Positions 35,994-45,190 of a DNA stretch of 64,000 bases are shown here, in pieces. The stretch is from Limnohabitans sp. B9-3 (GTDB lineage Bacteria; Pseudomonadota; Gammaproteobacteria; Burkholderiales; Burkholderiaceae_C). The stretch's first letter is position 1, and each line of letters opens with the position of its first letter. Under the pieces are notes generated by a model that saw nothing but the letters and a program-made list of their open reading frames with translations, ran no database searches and was not told the DNA's origin. The translations under genes were made by a program, and so were the position numbers. The stretch covers positions 62,001 through 126,000 of the forward strand of contig NZ_NESI01000003.1 of NCBI RefSeq assembly GCF_002778325.1. Direction: 5' to 3'.

Positions 35994-37727
35994 ATGAACT
36001 TAACCAAACGCGAATTCATGCAAGTCATGGGCGCTGGCTCAATGGCTGGCCTCAATATGAATGCCTATGCGCAAGCAGATAGTCATGTGGCTGCTCATGG
36101 CCTGTATGACATTCCTAAGTTTGGTCAAGTGTCATTTCTACACATGACCGACTGCCATGCGCAGTTGAAGCCCATCTACTTTCGTGAACCCAGTGTCAAC
36201 TTGGGCATTGGCAGCATGAAAGGTCAGTTGCCCCATTTGGTGGGCGAGCATTTGCTCAAAACAGCAGGTGTGCGCCCCGGCAGCGCCGAGGCCTATGGCA
36301 TGAGTTATTTGAACTTTGAAGTGGCGGCCAAACGTTACGGCAAAGTGGGCGGCTTCGCGCACTTGGCCACCTTGGTCAAGCGCCTCAAAGCCAGCAGACC
36401 CGGCGCTTTGTTGCTCGATGGGGGTGACACGTGGCAAGGCTCGGCCACATCGCTGTGGACCAACGGCCAAGACATGGTCGACGCCTGCAAATTGCTGGGC
36501 GTGGACGTGATGACCGGTCACTGGGAGTTCACCTATGGCATGGAGCGCGTGCAAGAAATTGTCGAGAAAGACTTTGCGGGCAAGGTCGACTTTGTGGCGC
36601 AAAACATCAAGACCCAAGACTTTGGCGACCCAGTTTTCAAGCCCTATGTCATTCGAGAAATGAATGGTGTGCCTTGCGCCATCATTGGCCAAGCGTTCCC
36701 TTACACGCCCATTGCCAACCCGCGTTACATGGTGGCCGATTGGGCCTTTGGCATTCAAGACGACAACATGCAAAAAATGGTCGACGAAGCCCGCGCCAAA
36801 GGGGCGCAGGTGGTGGTCGTGTTGTCGCACAACGGCATGGATGTGGATTTGAAGATGGCCAGTCGCGTCAGTGGCATTGACGCCATCATGGGCGGTCACA
36901 CCCACGACGGCATGCCTGTGGCCACCTTGGTCAGCAACGCTGGCGGCAAAACCATCGTCACCAATGCAGGATCGAATGGCAAGTTTTTGGGCGTGCTTGA
37001 CTTTGAGGTGAAGAACAAAAAGATCACGGACTTCCGCTACAAGTTGTTGCCCATCTTCTCCAACATGTTGCCTGCCGACAAAGAGATGGATGCGCTCATC
37101 ACCAAAATCCGCGCACCTTACGAAGCCAAACTGAACGAGAAGCTCGCCATCACGGAAGGCACGTTGTACCGTCGTGGCAACTTCAACGGCACGGGTGACC
37201 AGTTGTTGCTTGATGCCTTGATGGATGTGCAAGGCGCTGACATGGCCTTCTCACCTGGTTTCCGTTGGGGCACGTCCTTGCTGCCCGGCCAAGCGATCAC
37301 GCGCGAGTGGTTGATGGACATGACAGCCACGACTTACTCTTATGCCACCGTGTCCGAGATGAGCGGCGAGACCATCAAGACTGTGCTCGAAGACGTGTGC
37401 GACAACTTGTTCAACCCTGATCCGTATTACCAACAGGGCGGCGACATGGTGCGCGTGGGTGGCTTGGAGTACGTGTGCCGTCCCAACGAAAAAATGGGCA
37501 ACCGCATTGGTGAAATGCGACTTAAAGGCAAGCTCATCGACGCTAATAAGAAATACAAAGTGGCGGGTTGGGCGCCTGTGGCCGAAGAGGCCAAGCATCA
37601 AAACCTAAAACCCGTTTGGGAAGTGGCTGAGCAATGGCTCAAAGCCAGTGGTGGCAAAGTGTCCAAACGCACGCTGAACACGCCCAAGCTGGAGGGTGTT
37701 TTACCCAACCCAGGCTTTGCCGCCTGA
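35994..37727 (+). CDS. soxB: Thiosulfohydrolase SoxB
   Basis: 577 residues of the 5'-nucleotidase/metallophosphatase fold. MTDCHAQL (51-58), GHWEFTYG and GGHTHDGMP carry di-manganese ligands, as in other SoxB proteins. The N-terminus (TKREFMQVMGAGSMAG) is a Tat-like signal with KR rather than RR. It hydrolyses sulfate from cysteine-S-thiosulfonate on SoxY. It is separated from soxX by 70 bases with a terminator. Confidence 0.95.
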   Translation: MNLTKREFMQVMGAGSMAGLNMNAYAQADSHVAAHGLYDIPKFGQVSFLHMTDCHAQLKPIYFREPSVNLGIGSMKGQLPHLVGEHLLKTAGVRPGSAEAYGMSYLNFEVAAKRYGKVGGFAHLATLVKRLKASRPGALLLDGGDTWQGSATSLWTNGQDMVDACKLLGVDVMTGHWEFTYGMERVQEIVEKDFAGKVDFVAQNIKTQDFGDPVFKPYVIREMNGVPCAIIGQAFPYTPIANPRYMVADWAFGIQDDNMQKMVDEARAKGAQVVVVLSHNGMDVDLKMASRVSGIDAIMGGHTHDGMPVATLVSNAGGKTIVTNAGSNGKFLGVLDFEVKNKKITDFRYKLLPIFSNMLPADKEMDALITKIRAPYEAKLNEKLAITEGTLYRRGNFNGTGDQLLLDALMDVQGADMAFSPGFRWGTSLLPGQAITREWLMDMTATTYSYATVSEMSGETIKTVLEDVCDNLFNPDPYYQQGGDMVRVGGLEYVCRPNEKMGNRIGEMRLKGKLIDANKKYKVAGWAPVAEEAKHQNLKPVWEVAEQWLKASGGKVSKRTLNTPKLEGVLPNPGFAA

Positions 37728-37754
37728 GTTGGCTTGCAGGGGCGCTGCGTTGGC

Positions 37755-38090
37755 TTAGCGTCCCATGCTCCAAATATTGGTAGAGCGTGCGCCGCTGCGG
37801 CAAAACGCCAGCACAGGTCCGGTTGCGGCTTTCATCAGGGCCGCGAATTGCTGTGTTTGTTCAGGCGTGATTTGACCGCTGATCACGGGCAAATAGTGGT
37901 AGCTCAAGCCAGCCGCCGCAGCGGCTGTCGCCATCTGCGCTGAGGTGGGCTGCGCTGGACCGCCTTCACCGTCGGGGCGGTTGTTGATCACGGTGGTGAA
38001 GCCATGGGCAGCAATCGCTGCCATGTCTTGCGGATCAATTTGTGGCGCTGTGGCAAAGCTGGGATTGTGCTGGGTGATTTGAACGCTCAT
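37755..38090 (-). CDS. TIGR01244-type phosphatase/sulfurtransferase-like protein
   Basis: 111 residues. CRSGARS (97-103) is the CX5R loop of cysteine phosphatases and rhodanese-like enzymes, and VINNRPDGEGGPAQP (34-48) supplies the Asp-containing loop typical of the TIGR01244 family (the phosphatase-like half of Blh proteins). In some bacteria this domain is fused to the persulfide dioxygenase; here that enzyme is separate at 39132. A role in moving sulfane sulfur from thiosulfate or persulfide is probable but unproven. AAGGAT precedes the start. Confidence 0.8.
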   Translation of the reverse strand: MSVQITQHNPSFATAPQIDPQDMAAIAAHGFTTVINNRPDGEGGPAQPTSAQMATAAAAAGLSYHYLPVISGQITPEQTQQFAALMKAATGPVLAFCRSGARSTNIWSMGR

Positions 38091-38171
38091 ATGAATCCTT
38101 CGAGGTTAGAGTAGCTAACGCTTAGTTTACAAAACGCCGCAACGCTATCGGTACAAGCTGTGCCCTGTGCG

Positions 38172-38600
38172 TCAGGGCTGTGTCGCTTTCGGTTTGCGCT
38201 CTGCCCACTCATAGATGCCCATGCCCAGCACCATGGCCAGTACAAACACCAGCGCCTTGTCTTGACCTGCCGCCATCGACACCAAGGCTGGACCTGGGCA
38301 AAAACCAGCGAGTCCCCAGCCCGCACCAAATAGCAAACCGCCCAGCACCAAACGTTTGTCGATGTGTGTGGCAGTTGGCAAATGCAAGGCACCACCCAGC
38401 ACATTGGTCGTGCGCTTTTTGGCGATGGTGAAGGCCACGAACCCTACCAAAATGCCGCCGCCCATCACGAAGGCCAGTGAAGGGTCCCACGTGCCGGCCA
38501 AGTCCAAAAAGCCCTGTACTTTGCTTGGATCGGTCATGCCGGATAGCAGCAAGCCCAGTCCAAACAAAAGGCCCACGATGAATTCTGAAAGACGGTGCAT
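38172..38600 (-). CDS. YeeE/YedE-family transporter half (PmpB-like)
   Basis: 142 residues, four predicted membrane segments, with FGAGWGLAGFCPGPALVSMAAG near 85-106 carrying the conserved Cys of the family. YeeE/YedE proteins import thiosulfate or related sulfur species; half-size pairs such as PmpA/PmpB accompany sulfide-oxidising enzymes. ATG at 38600 has GGAG upstream; a longer reading from 38645 overlaps the preceding gene. It lies between the TIGR01244-like protein and the other half. Confidence 0.85.
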   Translation of the reverse strand: MHRLSEFIVGLLFGLGLLLSGMTDPSKVQGFLDLAGTWDPSLAFVMGGGILVGFVAFTIAKKRTTNVLGGALHLPTATHIDKRLVLGGLLFGAGWGLAGFCPGPALVSMAAGQDKALVFVLAMVLGMGIYEWAERKPKATQP

Positions 38601-38610
38601 GAGGGGCTCC

Positions 38611-39048
38611 TTAGATGACATGACGCATGACAAAAACCATGGCAAAACCAGCCGCCATGAACGACAGCGTAGCCACCAACGAACGGGGCGACAAGCGGCT
38701 CAAACCACACACGCCGTGGCCACTGGTGCAGCCTGCGCCATAACGGGTTCCCAAGCCAACCATCAAACCCGCTGCGACAACGGCTCCCCAGCCCGCATCA
38801 ATGCGGGGGGTGCTGATCCAGTCGCTTGGAAACAACAGGCGTGCAGCGAGGGGCGATACAAAGAGCCCCAACAAAAACGCAATACGCCAACTGGCATCGC
38901 GCACTTTGGGAGCCAGCAACCCGCCCACGATGCCGCTGATACCCAAGATTCGGCCGTTGACCAAGATGAACATGGCCGACGCGATGCCAAGCAAAATGCC
39001 GCCCGCCAGCGACATCCAAGGGGTGAAATGGTTCCAATCGATTTGCAT
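38611..39048 (-). CDS. YeeE/YedE-family transporter half (PmpA-like)
   Basis: 145 residues, about four membrane segments. [22 protein letters not shown] (near 108-129) has the family's Cys and GHG residues thought to conduct sulfur species. It probably forms a channel with the half encoded ten bases downstream. The start faces persulfide dioxygenase across an 83-base gap that contains the paired AT-rich motifs. Confidence 0.85.
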   Translation of the reverse strand: MQIDWNHFTPWMSLAGGILLGIASAMFILVNGRILGISGIVGGLLAPKVRDASWRIAFLLGLFVSPLAARLLFPSDWISTPRIDAGWGAVVAAGLMVGLGTRYGAGCTSGHGVCGLSRLSPRSLVATLSFMAAGFAMVFVMRHVI

Positions 39049-39091
39049 GGCAAAGCTTTCGTTTGAGTAAATGCAGAATTTTTAAATTGGC

Positions 39092-39120
39092 GTTAATATA
39101 TCAGTTAATTCTTATATTTA
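39092..39120. promoter_or_regulatory. Paired AT-rich motifs between pmpA-like and persulfide dioxygenase genes
   Basis: GTTAATATATC (39092-39102) and TTATATTTA (39112-39120) with a 9-base spacer, matching the pair before soxC in the reverse order. They lie 44 and 12 bases from the two divergent start codons, so a bound repressor would block both. Confidence 0.5.
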
Positions 39121-39131
39121 AAAGGCCATCC

Positions 39132-40004
39132 ATGTCGTCTGTTTCAAACCCTGTTGTTCATGGCATCTTTGACCCTGCTACATGGACCGTCACTTACGTG
39201 GTTTACGAGAAAGAGGGCAGTGCCTGCGCCATCATTGACTCGGTGCTCGACTACGATCCCAAGTCGGGCCGTACAAGCACCGAATCGGCAGACAAAGTCA
39301 TTGCGTATGTGCGCGAAAAAAATCTGCAGGTGTCATGGATTTTGGAGACCCATGCGCATGCCGACCACCTCACCGCTGCACCTTATTTGAAGGCGCAATT
39401 GGGTGGTCAAACCGCGATTGGGGACCACATCACCAAGGTGCAGCACGTCTTCAAAGGCATCTTCAACTTGGAGCCTAGCTTCAAAGAAGACGGCACCCAG
39501 TTCAATCACTTGTTGAAAGAAAACGAAGTCTTCGCCATTGGCAGCCTGACGGCACGCACTTTGTTTGTGCCAGGTCACACCCCGGCTTGTGTGGCTTATC
39601 AAATTGGCGATGCGGTGTTTGTGGGCGACACCTTGTTTATGCCCGATGTCGGTTCGGCACGCTGTGATTTCCCGGGCGGTGATGCCAAGACTTTGTATGC
39701 GTCGACGCGCAAACTGTTGAGCTTGCCGACTGAGACACGTCTCTTCATGTGCCACGACTATCCGCCCAACGATAGGCCCGTTCGCTTTGAGACCACCGTC
39801 GCCGAGCAGCGCGCACACAACATCCACCTACACGATGGCATCAACGAAGCTGAGTTCATTCGCATGCGCACCACACGCGACGCCACCTTGGCCATGCCGG
39901 TGTTGATCTTGCCGTCCGTGCAAATCAACATTCGCGCGGGCGAGATGCCGCCCAAGGAAGACAACGGCGTGTCGTACCTCAAAATCCCGGTAAACGCGCT
40001 CTAA
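39132..40004 (+). CDS. Persulfide dioxygenase / ETHE1-Blh-type MBL protein
   Basis: 290 residues. The iron site HAHADH is at 74-79, followed by VPGHTPACVAYQIGDAVFVGDTLFMPDVGSARCDFPGG and CHDYPP, the ETHE1/Blh pattern. It should oxidise glutathione persulfide to sulfite in the cytoplasm. The ATG at 39132 follows a short purine run, and longer readings extend into the operator. Neighbouring YeeE/YedE halves and a TIGR01244 protein make up a known sulfide-detoxification set. Confidence 0.88.
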   Translation: MSSVSNPVVHGIFDPATWTVTYVVYEKEGSACAIIDSVLDYDPKSGRTSTESADKVIAYVREKNLQVSWILETHAHADHLTAAPYLKAQLGGQTAIGDHITKVQHVFKGIFNLEPSFKEDGTQFNHLLKENEVFAIGSLTARTLFVPGHTPACVAYQIGDAVFVGDTLFMPDVGSARCDFPGGDAKTLYASTRKLLSLPTETRLFMCHDYPPNDRPVRFETTVAEQRAHNIHLHDGINEAEFIRMRTTRDATLAMPVLILPSVQINIRAGEMPPKEDNGVSYLKIPVNAL

Positions 40005-40040
40005 ATTTGTTGGTATTCAGGTCCCTATGAATCCGCCTTA

Positions 40041-40060
40041 GATGATTTGGTAATTAACAA
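40041..40060 (+). promoter_or_regulatory. 20-bp element shared by both sulfate-binding-protein promoters, copy 1
   Basis: This stretch is identical at 16 of 20 positions to 45191-45210; the block ATTAACAA and the leading GATGA are invariant. Here it is 87 bases before the sbp start, there 102. A LysR-type regulator such as CysB is the obvious candidate because it controls sulfate uptake in other bacteria, but no such gene is in the window. Confidence 0.45.
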
Positions 40061-40100
40061 CCAATAACTCAGTCGTTCCCTTTTGAGCACCACGCTCTCA

Positions 40101-40133
40101 GAATTCATCCATTGAAATTTTTCAGATGAATTC
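40101..40133 (+). promoter_or_regulatory. 33-bp inverted repeat abutting the sbp ribosome-binding site
   Basis: Outer arms GAATTCATC (40101-40109) and GATGAATTC (40125-40133) pair perfectly; inner arms TGAAA (40113-40117) and TTTCA (40120-40124) continue the stem across a 3-base bulge on one side. The ribosome-binding site GAAGGGA starts at the next base. In RNA this is a long hairpin next to the site; in DNA it could be an operator. Confidence 0.5.
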
Positions 40134-40146
40134 GAAGGGAACACAC

Positions 40147-41157
40147 ATGATTCAACGTCAACACTTTCTCAAGACACTCGCCGCTACCGCTTTGCTGGCA
40201 GTCAGCGGTTTTTCCGCAGCGCAGTCGCCCGTCACACTGTTGAATGTGTCGTATGACCCCACCCGAGAGTTGTACTCAGAGTTCAACGTCGCCTTTGCCA
40301 AACATTGGAAAGCTCAGACCGGCCAAGACGTGATCATCAAGCAATCGCATGGTGGTTCTGGCAAACAAGCCCGCTCGGTGATTGACGGCATCGATGCCGA
40401 TGTGGTCACGTTGGGATTGGCCGGTGATGTGGATGCGCTCTACAAACACGGCGGCTTAATCCCTCAAGACTGGCAAAAACGTTTGCCGAATAACTCAGCG
40501 CCTTACACCTCGACCATTGTGTTGGTCGTGCGCCAAGGTAACCCCAAAGGCATCAAAGATTGGGACGACTTGGTCAAGCCAGGCATCAGCGTCATCACCC
40601 CTAACCCCAAAACATCGGGCGGCGCGCGTTGGAATTATTTGGCCGCTTGGGAGTTCGCCAAACGCAAATACGGGGGTGATGCGAAGGCCAAAGACTTTGT
40701 GGCTGCACTCTACAAAAACGTGCCTGTGCTCGACACAGGCGCACGCGGTTCGTCGGTGACGTTTGCGCAGCGCAACCAAGGTGATGTGTTCATTTCTTGG
40801 GAGAACGAGGCGCATTTGTTAGAAAAAGAGTTTGGCAACAAGGTCGACATCGTCTATCCATCCCTCAGCATCTTGGCTGAACCACCGGTCACCCTCGTGG
40901 ACAAAAACGTCGATCGCAAAGGCACCCGAAAAGTGGCCGAAGCCTATTTGAATTACCTCTACACCGACGAAGGTCAGGACATTGCGGGCAAAAACTTTTA
41001 CCGCCCTATCTCCGCCAAGGCACAAGCCAAATACGTCAAGCAGCTGCCCAAGTTGCCCTTGTTCACCATCGATCAAGCGTTTGGTGGTTGGACCAAGGCT
41101 GACAAAGACCACTTTGCCGATGGCGGCAGCTTTGACCAAATCTATTTGAAGAAGTGA
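40147..41157 (+). CDS. sbp: Sulfate/thiosulfate-binding protein (copy 1)
   Basis: 336 residues with a signal peptide ending near [30 protein letters not shown] and [23 protein letters not shown] are diagnostic of the periplasmic sulfate-binding family. No permease is adjacent; it probably feeds the CysTWA transporter encoded at 46311-49190. GAAGGGA lies seven bases before the ATG at 40147. Its stop is three bases from the end of the convergent amino-acid ABC operon, as if that operon had been inserted between the two sbp genes. Confidence 0.93.
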   Translation: MIQRQHFLKTLAATALLAVSGFSAAQSPVTLLNVSYDPTRELYSEFNVAFAKHWKAQTGQDVIIKQSHGGSGKQARSVIDGIDADVVTLGLAGDVDALYKHGGLIPQDWQKRLPNNSAPYTSTIVLVVRQGNPKGIKDWDDLVKPGISVITPNPKTSGGARWNYLAAWEFAKRKYGGDAKAKDFVAALYKNVPVLDTGARGSSVTFAQRNQGDVFISWENEAHLLEKEFGNKVDIVYPSLSILAEPPVTLVDKNVDRKGTRKVAEAYLNYLYTDEGQDIAGKNFYRPISAKAQAKYVKQLPKLPLFTIDQAFGGWTKADKDHFADGGSFDQIYLKK

Positions 41158-41160
41158 TGT

Positions 41161-41901
41161 TCAATGGCCAATGATCTTGGCCAAGAACGCCTGTGTGCGT
41201 GCATGGCGTGGATGCTCAAAGAATTCGGAGGGCGGGGCTTCTTCCACAATTTGCCCCTGATCCATGAACACCACGCGGTCTGCCACGGCGCGGGCAAAGC
41301 CCATTTCGTGGGTGACGCACAGCATGGTGATGCCTTGTTGGGCCAATTCCGTCATCACGTCCAACACCTCTTGAATCATCTCGGGGTCGAGAGCCGACGT
41401 GGGTTCGTCAAACAACATGATTTGCGGGCTCAGGCACAAGGCCCGCGCAATCGCCACGCGTTGTTGTTGACCGCCTGAGAGTTGCAAAGGGTACTTGTGG
41501 GCTTGGTCGGCAATACGCACACGTTCAAGTTGCTGCATGGCCCGTTGGTTCGCTTCAGCGGCGGGCAGCTTACCCACAAAGATGGGTGACAGCGTGAGGT
41601 TTTCTAGCACGGTGAGGTGCGGGAATAAGTTGAATTGCTGGAACACCATGCCCACTTGACGACGCACTTGGTCGATGTCGCGCAGGTTGTCACTCAGCGT
41701 CACGCCTGCCACCGTGAGTTGGCCTTCTTGATGCTCTTCCAAGCGGTTGATGCAGCGAATCAAGGTGGACTTGCCCGATCCCGATGGCCCGCAAATCACG
41801 ATGCGCTCACCACGTTGCACGCGCAAGTTGATGTCACGCAGCGCATGAAAATCGCCAAACCATTTGTTGACGTTCTCGAAACTCAGGATAGGGTCAGACA
41901 C
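41161..41901 (-). CDS. aapP: Amino-acid ABC transporter ATP-binding protein (AapP/GlnQ-like)
   Basis: 246 residues. Walker [10 protein letters not shown] (38-46), signature LSGGQQQR and Walker [15 protein letters not shown] are intact, and the closeness to polar-amino-acid ATPases is plain in [10 protein letters not shown]. It powers the two permeases encoded just upstream. It is the last gene of the operon aapJ-Q-M-P, 18 bases after aapM. Confidence 0.92.
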   Translation of the reverse strand: MSDPILSFENVNKWFGDFHALRDINLRVQRGERIVICGPSGSGKSTLIRCINRLEEHQEGQLTVAGVTLSDNLRDIDQVRRQVGMVFQQFNLFPHLTVLENLTLSPIFVGKLPAAEANQRAMQQLERVRIADQAHKYPLQLSGGQQQRVAIARALCLSPQIMLFDEPTSALDPEMIQEVLDVMTELAQQGITMLCVTHEMGFARAVADRVVFMDQGQIVEEAPPSEFFEHPRHARTQAFLAKIIGH

Positions 41902-41919
41902 GGGTGTTCCTTAGGGGCA

Positions 41920-43038
41920 TCAGCGGTGCGCGAGTTGGCGCTCAACCCACAGGCTGTAGCGCGACATGGCGAAGCAAAACACAAAGTAGATCAGTGTGAT
42001 GAACAGATAGCCTTCGATTTTGAAAGGTCGCCAGTTTGGATCACCACTGATAGCCAGCCCCAAAGCGCCTGAGAGTTCGTACAAACTCACGATGGTCACC
42101 AAGGAGGTGTCTTTGAAGATGGCAATGAAGTTGTTCATCAGACCCGGCACCACATGCGTCAAGGCTTGGGGCAAAACGACTAAGCGCTGTGTTTGCCAAT
42201 AACTGAGCCCTAAGGTGGCAGCGGCCTCCACTTGTCCTAAGGGCACGGCTTGCAAACCACCGCGAACAATTTCGGCGGTGTAAGCCGCTGAGAACAATGT
42301 GATGCCCACCAAAACGCGCAGCAACACATCAGGCGAAGTGCCGCTGGGCAAGAGCAGCGGGAACATGAAGCTGGCCATGAACAGCACCGAAATCAAAGGC
42401 ACGCCGCGCACCAACTCGATGTAGCCCACGCACACGCTGCGTAAGGCGGGCAGGGTGCTTTGCCGCCCCAGGGCCAGCAACACGCCCAACGGAAACGCCA
42501 AGCTGATGGCCAGCGTGGCCAGCATCAAGGTCAGCGGCAGGCCACCCCATTGGTCGCTGGGCACCGCTTGCAAGCCAGTTGGGGTACCCCACCAACTGCC
42601 ACCGCCCATCAATCCAAAAAACAGCAGCCAAACGGCCACCCACATCAGTACCAAGCTGCGCCGCCAAAAGATGGGCAAACAACTCAGCACCAGTGCCGAC
42701 GTCAATATCAGTGTGGCCACCAAAGGCCGCCATTGCGCCTCAAAGGGGTAACGCCCGAGCAAGATGAGTCGGTATTTTTCGCTCACCACGCCCCAACAGG
42801 CACCGACACCGCGCAAGGCTTGGCAGCTGTCTGCATCGGCTTGCCATACCGCCCGCCATAGTGCCCAGTTCAGTACCGTTGGTAGCCACCACAGAAGTGC
42901 CGCTATCAACAAGGCACTTACCAACGCTTGACCTGTCGTGGGCCACAGATGGGTGTGACACCACTGCCAAAGCGTGCGGTGTGCCATGGGTGCGGGTCTG
43001 GCCGACACCCAAGGGTGGTTAGTGCCTTGACTGGGCAT
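41920..43038 (-). CDS. aapM: Amino-acid ABC transporter permease (AapM-like)
   Basis: 372 residues. The ABC-permease domain (about 160-360) contains the EAA-like loop GGLQAVPLGQVEAAATLGLSYWQTQRLVVLPQAL. The N-terminal third holds extra membrane segments and a periplasmic region, as in AapM. The ATG at 43038 overlaps the aapQ stop by one base (TGATG). A longer reading from 43311 runs over aapQ and is rejected. Confidence 0.88.
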   Translation of the reverse strand: MPSQGTNHPWVSARPAPMAHRTLWQWCHTHLWPTTGQALVSALLIAALLWWLPTVLNWALWRAVWQADADSCQALRGVGACWGVVSEKYRLILLGRYPFEAQWRPLVATLILTSALVLSCLPIFWRRSLVLMWVAVWLLFFGLMGGGSWWGTPTGLQAVPSDQWGGLPLTLMLATLAISLAFPLGVLLALGRQSTLPALRSVCVGYIELVRGVPLISVLFMASFMFPLLLPSGTSPDVLLRVLVGITLFSAAYTAEIVRGGLQAVPLGQVEAAATLGLSYWQTQRLVVLPQALTHVVPGLMNNFIAIFKDTSLVTIVSLYELSGALGLAISGDPNWRPFKIEGYLFITLIYFVFCFAMSRYSLWVERQLAHR

Positions 43039-44027
43039 CACCGTGCCCTCAGCGCCATGCGGCGGTTGTACATATTCATCAGCGCAGCGGTCAGTAACGA
43101 CAAGCTCAAGTACACCGCCATCACAATGGCGATGCACTCCACAGCGCGGCCCGTTTGGTTCAAGGCCGTGTTGGAGATGTTGACCAAGTCGGGGTAGCCA
43201 ATGGCCACCGCCAGCGATGAGTTTTTGATCAAGTTCAAATACTGGTTGGTCAAGGGCGGGATGACCACGCGCATGGCTTGGGGCAACACCACCAAGCGTT
43301 GTATCTGCCAAGCGGACAAGCCCACGCTTTTCGCCGCTTCAGTTTGGCCACGCGGCACGGCGGTGATGCCTGCACGCACCAACTCCGCCACGAAGGCGGA
43401 GGTGTACAAGCTCAAGCCCCAGGTCAGGGCTAAGAATTCGGGCGTCACGCTGGCGCCGCCTGTCACTTCGCCCACGCCTTCAACAATGCGCCACACGGGC
43501 ACGTCCCACATCCAAGCGCCATCGGCATGGATCAGCCACGGCAGTGTCAAGCCGCCTTTGCTCAAAAACAGCCAATCGTTGAGGTGCAGCGGCGCATCGG
43601 TGTCTGGCATGAACTCCACCAGCAGCACGTACCACATGAAGAGTTGCAGCAGCAGGGGAATGTTGCGAAACAACTCGGTATAGCTGTAGCAAAGACCACG
43701 CGCCAAAGCGTTGTTGGATACACGTCCCAATCCTAGCAAGCCACCCCACACGGTGCAGGTGACGATGCCCAACACCGAGACGCGCAAGGTGTTGAGCAGT
43801 CCCACCAAGAAGGCTTGCCAATAGGCCTGCGTTGCGTCGTAGGAAATCATCGACTCGCCGATGTCAAAGCCCGCGGTGTCGAATAAAAATCCAAAGCCAC
43901 TTTGAATGCCACGCGCACGCAAGTTAGTCAGCGTGTTGTTGAACAACCAATACGCCACGCCCACCAACACCGAAACCAACAGGAATTGGTACAACAGAGC
44001 GCGCGAGCGGCGGCTGTGCAGTGGCAT
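43038..44027 (-). CDS. aapQ: Amino-acid ABC transporter permease (AapQ-like)
   Basis: 329 residues with several membrane segments; the conserved loop is VRAGITAVPRGQTEAAKSVGLSAWQIQRLVVLPQAM. A long periplasmic insert (about 140-200) is the AapQ feature. It pairs with AapM. It begins 38 bases after aapJ in the same direction. General L-amino-acid import is the family role; the exact substrates are not readable. Confidence 0.88.
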   Translation of the reverse strand: MPLHSRRSRALLYQFLLVSVLVGVAYWLFNNTLTNLRARGIQSGFGFLFDTAGFDIGESMISYDATQAYWQAFLVGLLNTLRVSVLGIVTCTVWGGLLGLGRVSNNALARGLCYSYTELFRNIPLLLQLFMWYVLLVEFMPDTDAPLHLNDWLFLSKGGLTLPWLIHADGAWMWDVPVWRIVEGVGEVTGGASVTPEFLALTWGLSLYTSAFVAELVRAGITAVPRGQTEAAKSVGLSAWQIQRLVVLPQAMRVVIPPLTNQYLNLIKNSSLAVAIGYPDLVNISNTALNQTGRAVECIAIVMAVYLSLSLLTAALMNMYNRRMALRAR

Positions 44028-44065
44028 ATTGAGTCAGCCCAAATGAACGATGTGTGTGAGCGTGA

Positions 44066-45106
44066 TCAGCGGATGGGCATGGCGTATTGCAAACCGCCTT
44101 TGCTCCACTGAGCATTCAGGCCGCGCTTGAGACCTAGGGGTGTTTTTTCGCCCAAGTGACGCTCGAACATTTCACCGTAATTGCCCACGGCGCCAACCGC
44201 ACGCGCCAACCATTCGCGGTCTAGCCCGAGTAACTTGCCTGTGTCATCCGATTTACCAAGCAAGCGCAGTACCACGGGGTCGGTGCTCTCTGTTTTGAGT
44301 TGCTCGACGTTGGCGGTCGTGATGCCGACTTCTTCGGCCTCAATCAAGCCATACACCGTCCACTTAACGATGGCCAACCATTCGTCATCACCTCGGCGCA
44401 CCATAGGACCCAAGGGTTCTTTGGAAATCAGTTCGGGCAGGATGACGTGGTCTTTCGGAGTCTTGGCTTCTTTGGCGCGGACAGAAGCCAAACCAGAGGC
44501 GTCGGTGGTGTAGGCCTTGCAACGGCCCGCAAAGTAGGCTGCATTGGCAGCATCAAACTTTTCAAACACCACGGGTTTGATGTCCAGTTTGTTAGCGCGT
44601 GAAAAATCGGTCAGGTTCTTTTCGGTGGTGGTGCCCGATTGCACGCACACGGTCGCACCTTTGAGTTGCTTGGCACTTTTGAGGTTGTTCTTGGCCGGCG
44701 TCATGAAGCCTTGGCCGTCGTAATAGGTCACGGCCGTTTGGTGCAAGCCCATAGATGAATCGCGTGTCAGAGTGAACGTAGTGTTGCGTGAGAGCACATC
44801 CACCTCGCCGGATTGCAAAGCGGTAAAACGCTGTGGGGCAGACAGGGGTACGTAGCGCACCTTGTCGGCACTGCCCAACACGGCAGCGGCGACGGCGCGG
44901 CAGACGTCCACATCCAAACCGGTCCATTTGCCTTGACTGTCGGCAGCCCCAAAGCCGGCCAAACCGGTATTCACCCCGCACACCACTTGGTCGCGTTGTT
45001 TGACGGTGTCTAAGGTCTTGCCAGCCCATGCGTTGACCGCGCCAGCGGCCAGTAAAACCAAGGCAACGACGGTGTGCGACTTACGACGAGTTGAGGGTGA
45101 TTGCAT
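44066..45106 (-). CDS. aapJ: Amino-acid-binding periplasmic protein (AapJ-like)
   Basis: 346 residues with a signal peptide ending near AWA. GKTLDTVKQRDQVVCGVNTGLAGFGAADSQGKWTGLDVDVCRA is the AapJ/BztA start; KDHVILPELISKEPLGPMVRRGDDEW is also typical. It binds polar amino acids for the AapQMP permease. GGAG precedes the ATG at 45106. The start faces the second sbp across 205 bases holding a 24-base inverted repeat. Confidence 0.9.
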   Translation of the reverse strand: MQSPSTRRKSHTVVALVLLAAGAVNAWAGKTLDTVKQRDQVVCGVNTGLAGFGAADSQGKWTGLDVDVCRAVAAAVLGSADKVRYVPLSAPQRFTALQSGEVDVLSRNTTFTLTRDSSMGLHQTAVTYYDGQGFMTPAKNNLKSAKQLKGATVCVQSGTTTEKNLTDFSRANKLDIKPVVFEKFDAANAAYFAGRCKAYTTDASGLASVRAKEAKTPKDHVILPELISKEPLGPMVRRGDDEWLAIVKWTVYGLIEAEEVGITTANVEQLKTESTDPVVLRLLGKSDDTGKLLGLDREWLARAVGAVGNYGEMFERHLGEKTPLGLKRGLNAQWSKGGLQYAMPIR

Positions 45107-45190
45107 GGGGTCTCCTACTTATAAAAATTACGAAATGCATTGTCCGTCAAATGCCAAAACCCTTGGCTCGATGCGGCCTGTGGCTGCATA

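Noticed and set aside
36138..37232. 364-codon open frame opposite soxB
   Set aside because: Antisense of the SoxB metal-site region; composition is that of reverse-strand shadows.
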